A stretch of 64,000 bases of DNA from assembly GCA_963775835.1 (NCBI GenBank), contig CAVZKV010000012.1:496001-560000 (forward strand), read 5' to 3'. Positions 54,925-63,166 of this stretch are shown piece by piece. This DNA comes from AWTP1-13 sp963775835 (lineage in GTDB: Bacteria > Pseudomonadota > Alphaproteobacteria > Rhizobiales > Hyphomicrobiaceae). Positions within the stretch are counted from its first letter, which is position 1. Every line of letters starts with the position of its first letter. The translations under genes and the position numbers were made by a program. The notes under the pieces are model-generated. The model was not told the origin of the DNA, made no database searches, and saw nothing but the letters and a program-made list of their open reading frames with translations.

Positions 54925-54975
54925 CTGCCTACCCTTCCAGATAGATGCCCCTCGTTGGGGAGGGGTGGCCCGCGG
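54925..54975 (-). ncRNA. Candidate serC leader RNA element
   Basis: On the minus strand the 5' leader forms a stem CCCCT...AGGGG around the loop CCCCAACG, followed by GCATCTATCTGGAAGGGTA, with the ribosome-binding site GGAAGGG seven bases before the serC ATG. This layout, a GC stem just ahead of the Shine-Dalgarno, agrees with what I recall of the alphaproteobacterial serC RNA motif, found upstream of serC-serA. The ligand of the motif is not known to me. Confidence 0.55.
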
Positions 54976-55188
54976 CGTCAGTGAGCGAAAACGCGCAGCT
55001 TGTCAAGGAAACGACGAGAGCGGCGCTCGGCGGGTTCTGCCTCGACAACACCGCCGGCGGGCTCTGGCGTCCCAGCTCCCGCGGGTCTTCGCCACGCCTT
55101 GTACGCGCCGAGACTCGGACAGGATCGCACCCGACAAGCCCAGGGCTAGCGTGCACCCAACCCGCCTTTGGTCTTAATCACTGCGGCG

Positions 55189-55620
55189 TCAGATCTCAGC
55201 CAGGTAACCGCGCGCGTAGGCCTCGGTTTGGTTCTCGAATATGGCCATCGCCGTGCGCATGCGACGAAATCCAAGCCCCCGATAGAGATCCTCGCGCCCC
55301 GGCACCGCGTACAGGATGATTTTCCGGTGCGCTTTCGACCGCTCGAGGAGCCACGACACCACAGCTTTTCCCAGGCCACGGCCCTGGTGGCTCGGCAGCA
55401 CGGCGATGTCGCACAAGTAGGCGCAGTCGCGACCATCGGCGAGGACGCGGCCAGCAGCAATGAGCTTGCCGTGCTCGAACGCGAAACAGCGAAACATGCT
55501 GTTGGCGAAGACGAGCTCAAGGTCTGCCGCTCGCTTGTCTCCGAGTGGCGCGACCCGATAGAGCGCGGCGAGCTCTTCCCAGTCGATGCCATCCAGGCTT
55601 TCGCTCCACATCATCGCCAT
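55189..55620 (-). CDS. GNAT-family N-acetyltransferase
   Basis: 143 residues with the acetyl-CoA-binding block IAVLPSHQGRGLGKAVVSWL and ILYAVPGREDLYRGLGFRRM. The substrate is unknown; the overall pattern resembles the aralkylamine/arsinothricin-type small GNATs. The start is the ATG at 55620 (ATGGCGATGATG), with GAGGTTGG upstream. It begins 8 bases after the stop of the pyrophosphatase frame. Confidence 0.85.
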   Translation of the reverse strand: MAMMWSESLDGIDWEELAALYRVAPLGDKRAADLELVFANSMFRCFAFEHGKLIAAGRVLADGRDCAYLCDIAVLPSHQGRGLGKAVVSWLLERSKAHRKIILYAVPGREDLYRGLGFRRMRTAMAIFENQTEAYARGYLAEI

Positions 55621-55628
55621 GGCCAACC

Positions 55629-56158
55629 TCAAGTGTGGGACACCGCACCGCCTATGGCTTGGTAGCGCCCTCGCCGATCACCGCCAAGATCCCCGCCTCC
55701 CTGCGTCTTCACCCATTTTCCCGGCTCAAGCTCCTTATAGTGCTCGAAGAAGTGCTGCACCTGTTCAAGCGTGATCGCTGGCAGGTCGGTGTAGTTGGCA
55801 ACGTGCGCGTAGCGCTTGGTGAGCTTCGACGCAGGCACCGCTAAGATCTTCTCGTCCATGCCGGCATCATCAATCCTGCAAAGCACGCCGATCGGGCGCA
55901 CGTTAATGACGGCGCCGGGCACAATGGGACGGGTGTTTGCCACCAGCACATCGATGGGATCGCCGTCCTCCGAAAATGTGTGGGGCACAAACCCAAGCCG
56001 GGATAACGCATGGGCGTGTGCAAGAAGCGGTCGACGACGAGCGTGCCTGCCGCCTTGTCGAGCTCATATTTGATCGGCTCCCCGCCAATCGGCACCTCCA
56101 CGATGACGTTGACGTCCTCGGGCGGGTTCAGGCCGAAGGCAATGGCATCAATGCGCAT
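55629..56158 (-). pseudogene. ppa: Inorganic pyrophosphatase, frameshifted
   Basis: Cytoplasmic family I pyrophosphatase, about 176 codons in total, normally essential. The N-terminal part (ATG 56158, GAGGAGCGGGA before it) has VIVEVPIGGEPIKYELDK and RFLHTPMRYP. The catalytic Asp-rich block SEDGDPIDVLVANT continues in another frame. The join is near 55989: the expected P-x-N-Y-G-F-V is shortened to P-G-L-G-F-V, so the loss is one or four bases and removes a conserved Tyr. The 3' end after EPGKWVKTQGGG also departs from the family; a shift there would give a stop near 55652. The gene therefore looks damaged at two points. Confidence 0.82.
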
Positions 56159-56620
56159 TCCCGCTCCTCGGTTCGCCGGTCGGCGGCAACGGGCTGATCT
56201 GACGCGTCGATCGGGCGGATGTGGCGCCGGTAAAAGAGAACGTCCCACCCTTATCGCTGCACCCACGATGCGCGGCAAGCCGGGCGATGCCGCCCAGCCC
56301 GAGCGCAACTGCCTCATCGATCGATGGCCACATCCGACGGCATTGGCGTGCCACCGCCGTGGTGCCGTCACCTTCCGGTAGAGCCTCAGCTTGCAACCGT
56401 TTTTTCCGCCCCCCGCGTGCTCCATGCACCACACAAATGCTCAAGTTATTGATAAGATCTGTGCAGCTCTAGTGCATTGATAACGCTTTGATATTTCAAA
56501 AACCACCGGAGGCCGCCGTGCCGTGCCTTTTCCAACAAGTGGCAAGCCCGCATCTGACGCTTGTCACATGTCGCCCTTACCTTGTTGGTGAGAAAGGGAA
56601 GACGAGGGAGGCACTCGACC
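56159..56620. other. 462-base divergent intergenic region
   Basis: No gene is seen. The right half is AT-richer than the surrounding DNA and holds two copies of ATTGATAA (56448-56455 and 56476-56483) on the same strand, 28 bases apart, which could be part of a promoter or regulator site for the outer-membrane protein gene to the right. Confidence 0.45.
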
Positions 56621-57280
56621 ATGTGCGCACTACCGAGGGGCGTGCTTGTTTTGGGGATATTCGCCGGCCTGGCCCTGACGGCGATGCCGGCGGCGGCTGA
56701 TGGGGGCCGCGGCCCACCGACCTACGACCGGGGCTACTATCCCTCCATCTGGCGCGGCGTGTACGGAGGTGTGCACGCGGGCTTCGGCTGGTCGGGCGAT
56801 GCCGACGGAGCCGTTGGTGGCGCCCAGGCCGGCTATAACTGGCAATCGCAGCAGTATGTCTACGGGATCGAGGCCGACATATCGCTCTCTGACATCGGCG
56901 TCAGCGGCAGCGTCACGGCTTGCGATCCAGATCCGAGGTTCGGCTGCGCCACAGCCCGCGCCGGGGCCTCAATAGATTGGTTGGCCACGGTTCGTGGTCG
57001 ACTAGGCGTGCTCGTCCAACCGAGCCTGTTGCTCTACGCCACCGCCGGCCTCGCCGTTGTGCACGCGGAGGGTCATGCGAGCGTCTCGATACCGGGCAGG
57101 CCGTTATTAAGTGCAAGCGTATCCGACAGCGACACGGGCTTCGTGTACGGGGTCGGTGTCGAGAGCAAACTCAGCGACACCATGTCGGTGCGCGTTGAAT
57201 ACTTGGGATTTGGCGATATCGACGCGGTCGGTGATTTCGGCATCGTGCGCGCCGGCCTGAATTTCCGGTTCGGCAATTGA
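56621..57280 (+). CDS. Small outer-membrane beta-barrel protein (Omp25/porin-like)
   Basis: 219 residues. A signal peptide (MCALPRGVLVLGIFAGLALT.. to AAADG) is followed by a barrel of alternating residues, with the common motif GGVHAGFGWS then GGAQAGYNWQ, a typical second hairpin RGRLGVLVQPSLLLYATAG and the last strands VRVEYLGFGD and VRAGLNFRFGN. The two cysteines in ACDPDPRFGC may form a loop disulfide. GAGGGAGG lies before the ATG. The role is presumably structural or porin-like. Confidence 0.85.
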   Translation: MCALPRGVLVLGIFAGLALTAMPAAADGGRGPPTYDRGYYPSIWRGVYGGVHAGFGWSGDADGAVGGAQAGYNWQSQQYVYGIEADISLSDIGVSGSVTACDPDPRFGCATARAGASIDWLATVRGRLGVLVQPSLLLYATAGLAVVHAEGHASVSIPGRPLLSASVSDSDTGFVYGVGVESKLSDTMSVRVEYLGFGDIDAVGDFGIVRAGLNFRFGN

Positions 57281-57490
57281 CGCTTTGAAGGCGCGATTGC
57301 GTGCCGCGACCTTGACGAGGAATAAAGAGCCCCTCGTCAGCGTGTTGGCTTGCCGCAACGGCGCATGTTGCATCAAAAAGCCAACAAGCCACCGCGCCCC
57401 GTCCGCCGCAATCGGAAACGCCAATCTCCCACACAATGCTGCAATTGCGCCCACGATCAACCCGCTTTCTCGGCCTGTAGGAAGACGAAG

Positions 57491-58636
57491 GTGACGCGAC
57501 CGTTCGATCACGACCCACTGCCGGCTAGGTGCTCCGTTTTGCCGCTGCGCGACCAGGTCGTGTTCCCGCATACAATCGTCCCCCTCCATATTGGCCGCGA
57601 GAAGTCCATCAAGGCGCTTGCCCCCGATGACGTCATGGGCGGCCGCAAACAAATCTTGCTGGTCACGCAAAGGCGTGCCGGCGATGCTGACCCAGTGCCA
57701 GACCGGATCTATCGCGTCGGCGTGTTGGCCCATGTCATGCAGGGCCTCAGGCTCGATGACGGATCAATCAAGGCGCTGTTTGAGTGCACCACACGCGGCA
57801 GGATCGAATATTATACGGGGAATACGGAATATCTTGAAGCGCAAGTCGCGCCGTTCGTGGAGACCGCAGGCTCTAGGGACGCCATCGCGACGCTTGCCCG
57901 GTCCGCCGTCCTCCAGTTCACCACCTACGTCAAACTGCACCCAAAGATTCCAGCCACGACCGCGACCAGCGTCGGTCGAATCGAGGACCCTTCCGAGTTG
58001 GCCGATATCATCGCCTCGCATCTCGCCATCGACGTCCCCAACAAGCAGGAAATCCTCGAGAGCGTCTCGGTATCCGACAGGCTGCAGCGAGTCCTCAGCA
58101 GCATGAGCGGCGCGCTTTCTCCCTTGCAAAGCGTTGAGAATGAACGCGACTCGAAAGCTAACGCCACCAGGGCGGGAACGCGACTACCGACACTCAAGTT
58201 CGCCCGCTACGGCGGGCGCTATGATTGGTCTGCGCACGAGGTGCCCAATCCGACCTGGGACCAAATCGAGCTTGCGCTCCGTCGCCTCGACCAATTTGAG
58301 TACCCTTATGTCTGGCTCCTGCTTGGCAGCGGTGGGGATTGGGGCCTCATGGAAAAGGAAGGCTATCTCAATATCCTCGGTGGCAACGGCATCTTTTGCG
58401 TCGATGGCGCAACGCCGCTCGACGGGCGTCGGCGATTGTCCGTGTCTCAGCACAGCCGAGAGACCACCGTCGACGTCTGGTTAAGCGATCAGGGATTTTC
58501 CACAGAAGAGAGATTTGTCTGCAAAGATATCGAGACCGTTATTCGCGTGGCCCGCCATTTTTCAATCCAGCGAAGGCTCGATCCCAGCGTTGAATGGACG
58601 ACGGCAGCAGCCGTTGGCATTTGGGAGCTATTCTAG
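57491..58636 (+). CDS. Lon N-terminal domain fused to an uncharacterised C-terminal domain
   Basis: 381-residue protein starting at GTG 57491 with AGGAAG just upstream. Residues 14-213 are a clear Lon substrate-binding (LON) domain: VLPLRDQVVFPHTIVPLHIG, GREKSIKAL, QILLVTQRRAGDADP and ELADIIASHLAIDVPNKQEI, SVSDRLQRVLSSM. The AAA+ ATPase and serine-lysine protease of Lon are absent; the match stops in the helix after the LON domain. After a short linker (about 214-230) comes a separate 150-residue domain with ARYGGRYDWSAHEVPNPTW, YLNILGGNGIFCVDGAT, VDVWLSDQGFSTEERFVCKD and a C-terminal helix. I do not recognise its function. It may be a LON-domain adaptor or a recombined gene. Confidence 0.85.
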   Translation: MTRPFDHDPLPARCSVLPLRDQVVFPHTIVPLHIGREKSIKALAPDDVMGGRKQILLVTQRRAGDADPVPDRIYRVGVLAHVMQGLRLDDGSIKALFECTTRGRIEYYTGNTEYLEAQVAPFVETAGSRDAIATLARSAVLQFTTYVKLHPKIPATTATSVGRIEDPSELADIIASHLAIDVPNKQEILESVSVSDRLQRVLSSMSGALSPLQSVENERDSKANATRAGTRLPTLKFARYGGRYDWSAHEVPNPTWDQIELALRRLDQFEYPYVWLLLGSGGDWGLMEKEGYLNILGGNGIFCVDGATPLDGRRRLSVSQHSRETTVDVWLSDQGFSTEERFVCKDIETVIRVARHFSIQRRLDPSVEWTTAAAVGIWELF

Positions 58637-58813
58637 CCCCGCGGGCGATGCTCACCGATGTGAACGAGAACAACTGGCGATACTTGGCATTATCGCACCC
58701 CCCGCACGTATGCCAAACGCAGACCGCAAGCCGGGGCAAGCTTCTCAGCGATACAGGCGCTCGCGCCTCAGCAACCCTGCGTTTATGGCGGCAAAACCGA
58801 CCCCTTTGAGCGG

Positions 58814-58840
58814 GAGGTTTATGGGATAAACCTCGGTTTT
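58814..58840 (+). terminator. Terminator-like hairpin between the LON-domain gene and the amidase gene
   Basis: GAGGTTTA-TGGGA-TAAACCTC is a perfect 8-base stem with a five-base loop, followed by GGTTTT on the plus strand. It is about 180 bases after the LON-domain gene and directly next to the amidase stop on the other strand, so it could end either transcript. Confidence 0.55.
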
Positions 58841-60247
58841 CTAAATCGGTGGCCGGCGGCGATGCCATGACGTGACGCCCTGGAACGCAGCGCCGGCGCG
58901 AAGCAGCGTTGCTTCATCCAGATGGCCGGCCACGAGCTGAAACCCGATCGGCAGACCCTGTTCGCTGAAACCACCCGGCAGCGTGATCGTTGGGTGACCG
59001 GTCATGTTGAAGGGGCAAGTGTATCGCTGCAGCTTGGCTATCAGGTCCGGTTGCGCGCCAAGTGCCCGTATTTCTGCCAGGGTCAGTGGCGGCATCGGTT
59101 GTACGGGTATCAGCAGCAGGTCGATGCTTTGGAGCAGAGCCGAGACGCGCCCGCGTAGATCAAGACGCCTTAGCAATATCTTTTGGTAGTCGATGCCGGA
59201 CAAGGCGTGGCCCGCTCCGATGACGGATGCCAAGACACGACCGTACTGATGTTTATGCGCGGGATAGGTCGCCGCATGCGCGACGGCTGCCTCCACCGCG
59301 CAATTAGGGCTCCAGTCGGCAACGCTCTCGACTACGTCGGGAACCCTGACGGCAACGATGCCGGCACCAAGGCCGCGGAATATTTCGGCGGCATCCGCCA
59401 GCATGATCCGCGTATTTCCATCCACGCCTTCGCTATTCCAATGTGCATCGATACCGATGCGCAGGCCGTTCACGCCTCGCTCCATTTCAGCCAGGTAGTC
59501 CGGTACCGGCTCGAGGCTGGCGGTCGGGTCCTGCGGGTCGCTACCGGCAATTGCAGCGAGCAGCACGGCGACATCCATCGCGCTGCGCGCCATCGCTCCC
59601 ATATGATCCAGGGTCGCTGCCAACTCGAACACGCCATAGCGGCTGACGCGACCCCAGCTCGGTTTTAGGCCGGTCAAGCCATTGGCCGCGGAAGGCCAGC
59701 GGATCGACCCGCCGGTATCGGTCGCGATAGCGCCATAACACATCCCAGCTGCCGTCGCCGCGCCCGCTCCACTGGACGATATGCCTGGCCAATAGTCGGC
59801 ATTCCATGGGTTCTTCGCTGCAGGCAGGCAGGGGTGGTGATCGGAGTAGGCACCTTCGGTGAGCTGCAATTTGCCCAAAAGCACAGCGCCCGCATCCTTC
59901 AATCGGCGCACCACGGTCGCATCTTCGACGGGGCGGAAATTCTTGTAGACCGTCGTGCCCGCCGCGGTCGGAAGATCTTTCGTCCAGCACAAATCTTTGA
60001 CCGCGACAGGCACCCCGTGCAGAGGACCGCGATACTGGCCCGCGGCAATTTCAGCCTCTGCAATCTGGGCCTGCGCCATCGCGACATCCGCCGATACCAG
60101 GGCGTAACTGCCGAGCACAGCGTCGATGGAGGCTATGCGATCGAGCAACGCGCGTGTCACCGTCAAAGCCGAGAGCTCGCGCGTTCTGATGCGGGCCGCC
60201 AGCTCGGTCAGATCGAGAAAGTGAAGGTCATTGCTTACGTCATCCAT
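58841..60247 (-). CDS. Amidase signature family protein
   Basis: 468-residue amidase/hydrolase with a complete Ser-cisSer-Lys triad: Lys84 (VAVKDLCW), cis-Ser near residue 159 (GISSSGAGAATAAG) and nucleophile Ser181 (DTGGSIRWPSA). The substrate is not predictable. The ATG at 60247 was chosen, preceded by GGAGA. It is 102 bases after the MFS gene on the same strand, and both are divergent from the ArsR-type regulator, suggesting a modification-and-export pair. Confidence 0.9.
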   Translation of the reverse strand: MDDVSNDLHFLDLTELAARIRTRELSALTVTRALLDRIASIDAVLGSYALVSADVAMAQAQIAEAEIAAGQYRGPLHGVPVAVKDLCWTKDLPTAAGTTVYKNFRPVEDATVVRRLKDAGAVLLGKLQLTEGAYSDHHPCLPAAKNPWNADYWPGISSSGAGAATAAGMCYGAIATDTGGSIRWPSAANGLTGLKPSWGRVSRYGVFELAATLDHMGAMARSAMDVAVLLAAIAGSDPQDPTASLEPVPDYLAEMERGVNGLRIGIDAHWNSEGVDGNTRIMLADAAEIFRGLGAGIVAVRVPDVVESVADWSPNCAVEAAVAHAATYPAHKHQYGRVLASVIGAGHALSGIDYQKILLRRLDLRGRVSALLQSIDLLLIPVQPMPPLTLAEIRALGAQPDLIAKLQRYTCPFNMTGHPTITLPGGFSEQGLPIGFQLVAGHLDEATLLRAGAAFQGVTSWHRRRPPI

Positions 60248-60349
60248 TGGCAAACCGTCTCCAGGATCAAGGCCGCTGCGATCACCCGCCCGCCGGCGCG
60301 GCTCGGTGAGGTTCGACGCGTCGACCAGCTCTCATGCCCCGTCCCCGTT

Positions 60350-61813
60350 TCACGGCTGCCCGCGGCAGCGCAGCGCGTCGGCCGGGATCCATCGCCATGC
60401 CAGCAATGCCCCCAAAAACTCGCTGGCGGCGCCGCCGACGAGCGCGGGCTGCAGAGCCTCGGCGATCCCCAGCGCATCGATTGGGTTTTGCCCGGCGTGT
60501 GCGTTTGCGGCAAAGAAACCGCCGAGCACGGCCACCCCCAGGGTCGCCCCCACCATTCGGGCCGTATTGACGATGCCCGCGGCAGCCCCCGTATTGAGCG
60601 GCGCAGCGGCCAACCCAACCGAAAGCAACGGACCGGTATTTAGGCCCAAGCCGATGCCGATCTGCAAAAAGGCGAACTCGATCTGGACAATGTCGATCCC
60701 ACGAGAGAGCGTGGACAGGATAAGAAATCCTAACCCCATAAGAGCCAACCCCGAGGTCATGACGACACGCGCGCCAAACCTCGCCGCGAGCGCTCCCGAT
60801 TTGAGCGACACCAGAAAAAAGGCGAGTGATAAGGGCAGCATCTGGAGCCCAACGGCAGGAGCTGATGCTGCTTGCACCGTCTGCAGGTAAAGCGGCATCA
60901 GGAACAACATTGCATACATGCCAAACGTCATGGCCGCCGCCGCAAGCACAGCGGCGGTGAACGCGCTCGAGCGAAAGATCGTCAGAGGCATCATCGGCTG
61001 CGGGCTACGAAACTCGACCACGACGAAGCAGGCAGACGCGCAAGCCGCGATGGCCAGGCAAACTATGGTGGCGAGCTGGGTCCACCCCCAGCGCGGCCCT
61101 TCGATGAAGGCAATCGACAGGGCGCCCAGCGTCGACACGGCGAGCATTTGGCCGAGCGCGTCGATGCTGCGGCCGCCTTGGCGGGGAGATTTGGGCACGC
61201 CGGCGAGAGACAGCCCAATCGCGAGCATGCCAACCGGAACCGCGAGCAGAAAAATCCAGCGCCAGCCGGCGTGACCGACAATGACGCCTCCCAAGACGGG
61301 TCCGACCACCCACGCGAGGCCGTTGCAGCCGGCCCAGATCCCAATGGCGCGTGCCCGTTGCCTTGCATCAGGATAGGCGTCCGACAAGATCGCCAACGAA
61401 ACGGGAATTTGCAGCGCGGCACCCAATCCGGCGAGCATGCGGCCACCGATCAGGGTCGCGTTTTCGGGTGCGACGCCGCACAGCAGCGACCCGGCCGCGA
61501 AGAAAACGATACCCGTCATGAACACGCGGCGGCGACCGAAAATGTCACCGAGCGTCCCCCCAGTTAGGAGGCAGGACGCATAAGTGAGATTGTAGCCGTC
61601 GACGACCCACTGCAGCCGGGCGACACTCGAGCCGAACTCCGCACCGATGCGCCCAAGGGCGAGATTAACGACCGACGTGTCGAGCTGTGCGAGGAAGACG
61701 CCGAGACACGTGGTTATCAATACCAGCGGTAGCCTGCCGTGATGGCGGCGCCGTCGTCGGGCCTGGGGTGGGGTTGTGGCTGGGAGGGTGTCGATCTGTT
61801 GGTGCATGCTCAT
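60350..61813 (-). CDS. MFS exporter, DHA2 (14-segment) type
   Basis: 487-residue major facilitator of the EmrB/QacA-like DHA2 family: many hydrophobic segments, motif A-like GGTLGDIFGRRRVFM and motif C-like GWVVGPVLGGVIVG region. Such proteins export drugs or metabolites by proton antiport. The first 25 residues are Arg/His-rich. The gene is divergent from the ArsR-type regulator with 106 bases between the starts. Confidence 0.9.
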   Translation of the reverse strand: MSMHQQIDTLPATTPPQARRRRRHHGRLPLVLITTCLGVFLAQLDTSVVNLALGRIGAEFGSSVARLQWVVDGYNLTYASCLLTGGTLGDIFGRRRVFMTGIVFFAAGSLLCGVAPENATLIGGRMLAGLGAALQIPVSLAILSDAYPDARQRARAIGIWAGCNGLAWVVGPVLGGVIVGHAGWRWIFLLAVPVGMLAIGLSLAGVPKSPRQGGRSIDALGQMLAVSTLGALSIAFIEGPRWGWTQLATIVCLAIAACASACFVVVEFRSPQPMMPLTIFRSSAFTAAVLAAAAMTFGMYAMLFLMPLYLQTVQAASAPAVGLQMLPLSLAFFLVSLKSGALAARFGARVVMTSGLALMGLGFLILSTLSRGIDIVQIEFAFLQIGIGLGLNTGPLLSVGLAAAPLNTGAAAGIVNTARMVGATLGVAVLGGFFAANAHAGQNPIDALGIAEALQPALVGGAASEFLGALLAWRWIPADALRCRGQP

Positions 61814-61919
61814 GCCCGCAAGATCGGTGCGCCGATCGCGCCCGTCCAGGCGAGTTGCTTCGGTCGTGCCCGAAGCATTGATGCTGGCAATTTCCGGCGT
61901 TGATCCTCATATCGAGAGC
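61814..61919. promoter_or_regulatory. Divergent promoter region with two palindromes (candidate operator)
   Basis: Between the MFS and ArsR-type genes lies GCTTCGG-N6-CCGAAGC (61857-61876), a perfect 7-base inverted repeat with a six-base centre, and GATCGG-TGCG-CCGATC (61822-61837) just before the MFS start. Either is a likely binding site for the winged-helix dimer, and would let it control both directions. Confidence 0.5.
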
Positions 61920-62606
61920 ATGTCGAACGCCCCGCAGATGGCCGAGGTCGCGGCGCTGGTCGGTGACCCCGCCCGCGCCAACATCCTGTGCGCACTCCTC
62001 GGCGGACGTGCGCTTACGGCAAGCGAGCTCGCATTTGCCGCCGGCGTGTCGCCGCAGACGACGAGCGGCCACCTGCGTAAGCTTTATGCGGCGCGGCTGC
62101 TCGTGCTGGTCAAACAGGGTCGCCATCGCTACTACCGTTTGGCGGGGCCACACGTTGGGCAGATGCTCGAGAGCATCATGAACGTTGCCCTCACGGGACC
62201 GCCACGGTTCCAGCCCAAATCCAAGTTGGACGATCAGCTGCGGCTGGCCCGTACCTGTTACGACCACATCGCTGGTCGCCTCGGCGTTGGGCTGGCCGAT
62301 CGGCTAGCCGAGCGCGAGTTCGTCATCCTTGGCACGGAGGCTGGCGAAGTAACGCCGGCCGGTGCGGACTTTCTTTGCAAACTCGGCGTTGACCTATCCG
62401 GGGCGCGGGCGCGGCGCCGCGTCTTCTGCCGCCCGTGCGTGGATTGGACCGAGCGCCGACCCCATATTGGCGGCGCCGTCGGCGCGGCCCTAGCGCAGCG
62501 TTGCTTTGAACTGAAGTGGATCGACCGCGTGCGTGATGGGCGCGCGCTCACCATCACGCCGGCTGGTCACCGCGGTCTGCTGCAGGCCTTCGCTCTTTCA
62601 CTGTAA
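61920..62606 (+). CDS. ArsR-type winged-helix transcription regulator
   Basis: 228 residues. The winged helix fills about residues 5-80: EVAALVGDPARANILCALLG, the recognition helix SPQTTSGHLRKLYAARLL and the wing KQGRHRYYRLAG. A C-terminal 130-residue effector part follows, with FCRPCVDWTERRPHIGGAVG, containing two nearby cysteines that could bind metal or sense oxidation. The start at ATG 61920 (GAGAG before it) agrees with the family; ATG 61881 is an alternative. It probably represses the divergent MFS-amidase genes. Confidence 0.88.
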   Translation: MSNAPQMAEVAALVGDPARANILCALLGGRALTASELAFAAGVSPQTTSGHLRKLYAARLLVLVKQGRHRYYRLAGPHVGQMLESIMNVALTGPPRFQPKSKLDDQLRLARTCYDHIAGRLGVGLADRLAEREFVILGTEAGEVTPAGADFLCKLGVDLSGARARRRVFCRPCVDWTERRPHIGGAVGAALAQRCFELKWIDRVRDGRALTITPAGHRGLLQAFALSL

Positions 62607-62785
62607 AGAACGCCGGCAGCGTTTTGCGCCTGGTCGGCACTTTGCTGCCACCCCGCTCTCGAGCCGTAAACGGTCGACTGGACCCGATGCTCACCAGGGG
62701 ATTCGGGGATCGGAGGGCGGGCGCGATGGCGCCGCGATGCTGGGGCCCCGTGCCTATGCAGGCCGCGCGTCCGCGCCACCATCTC

Positions 62786-63001
62786 CTACGACGTTGTCGG
62801 GCGACCGCACCCATCCTGGTCACTGGGGCCGTGGTCTCGGTCCCGACAAGGATCGCGCGGTTTTGGTGTCGTCTGCGCGGTAGTGTCCCCCGTCGCCGCC
62901 ACTGCCGCACCGATGCCAAGAGTATAGAGTAGGGCGCGACGACTAACGCTCCTGCGCGATACAATGTCGGTATCCTTCAAGGTATGGATTTTGCGTTCCA
63001 C
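62786..63001 (-). CDS. Small Tat-signal peptide, possible modification substrate
   Basis: 71-residue protein with a GTG start at 63001 and an excellent ribosome-binding site (TAGGAGGTCC) seven bases before it. A twin-arginine signal is clear: SRRSVSRRALLYTLGIGAAV. The predicted mature part is only about 30 residues and rich in Asp, Arg, Pro and Gly, with two cysteines: DPCRDRDHGPSDQDGCGR. I do not recognise a family with confidence. It lies 165 bases downstream of the JmjC-like oxygenase gene, on the same strand. Confidence 0.7.
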   Translation of the reverse strand: MERKIHTLKDTDIVSRRSVSRRALLYTLGIGAAVAATGDTTAQTTPKPRDPCRDRDHGPSDQDGCGRPTTS

Positions 63002-63166
63002 GCGACGGACCTCCTACCGACTTCGCCAGAAAAAGACGTCGTCGCCTTTGAGATTTCTGCGCGACGGTCCCGGTACACCTCAAAGGCGCATCTTAAGGCT
63101 AGCCCCCGGAAAAGCAATGTAGGATCGGGCTCTCAGCACGGCCAATGGCGTGGCGAGTGGCGAGCA

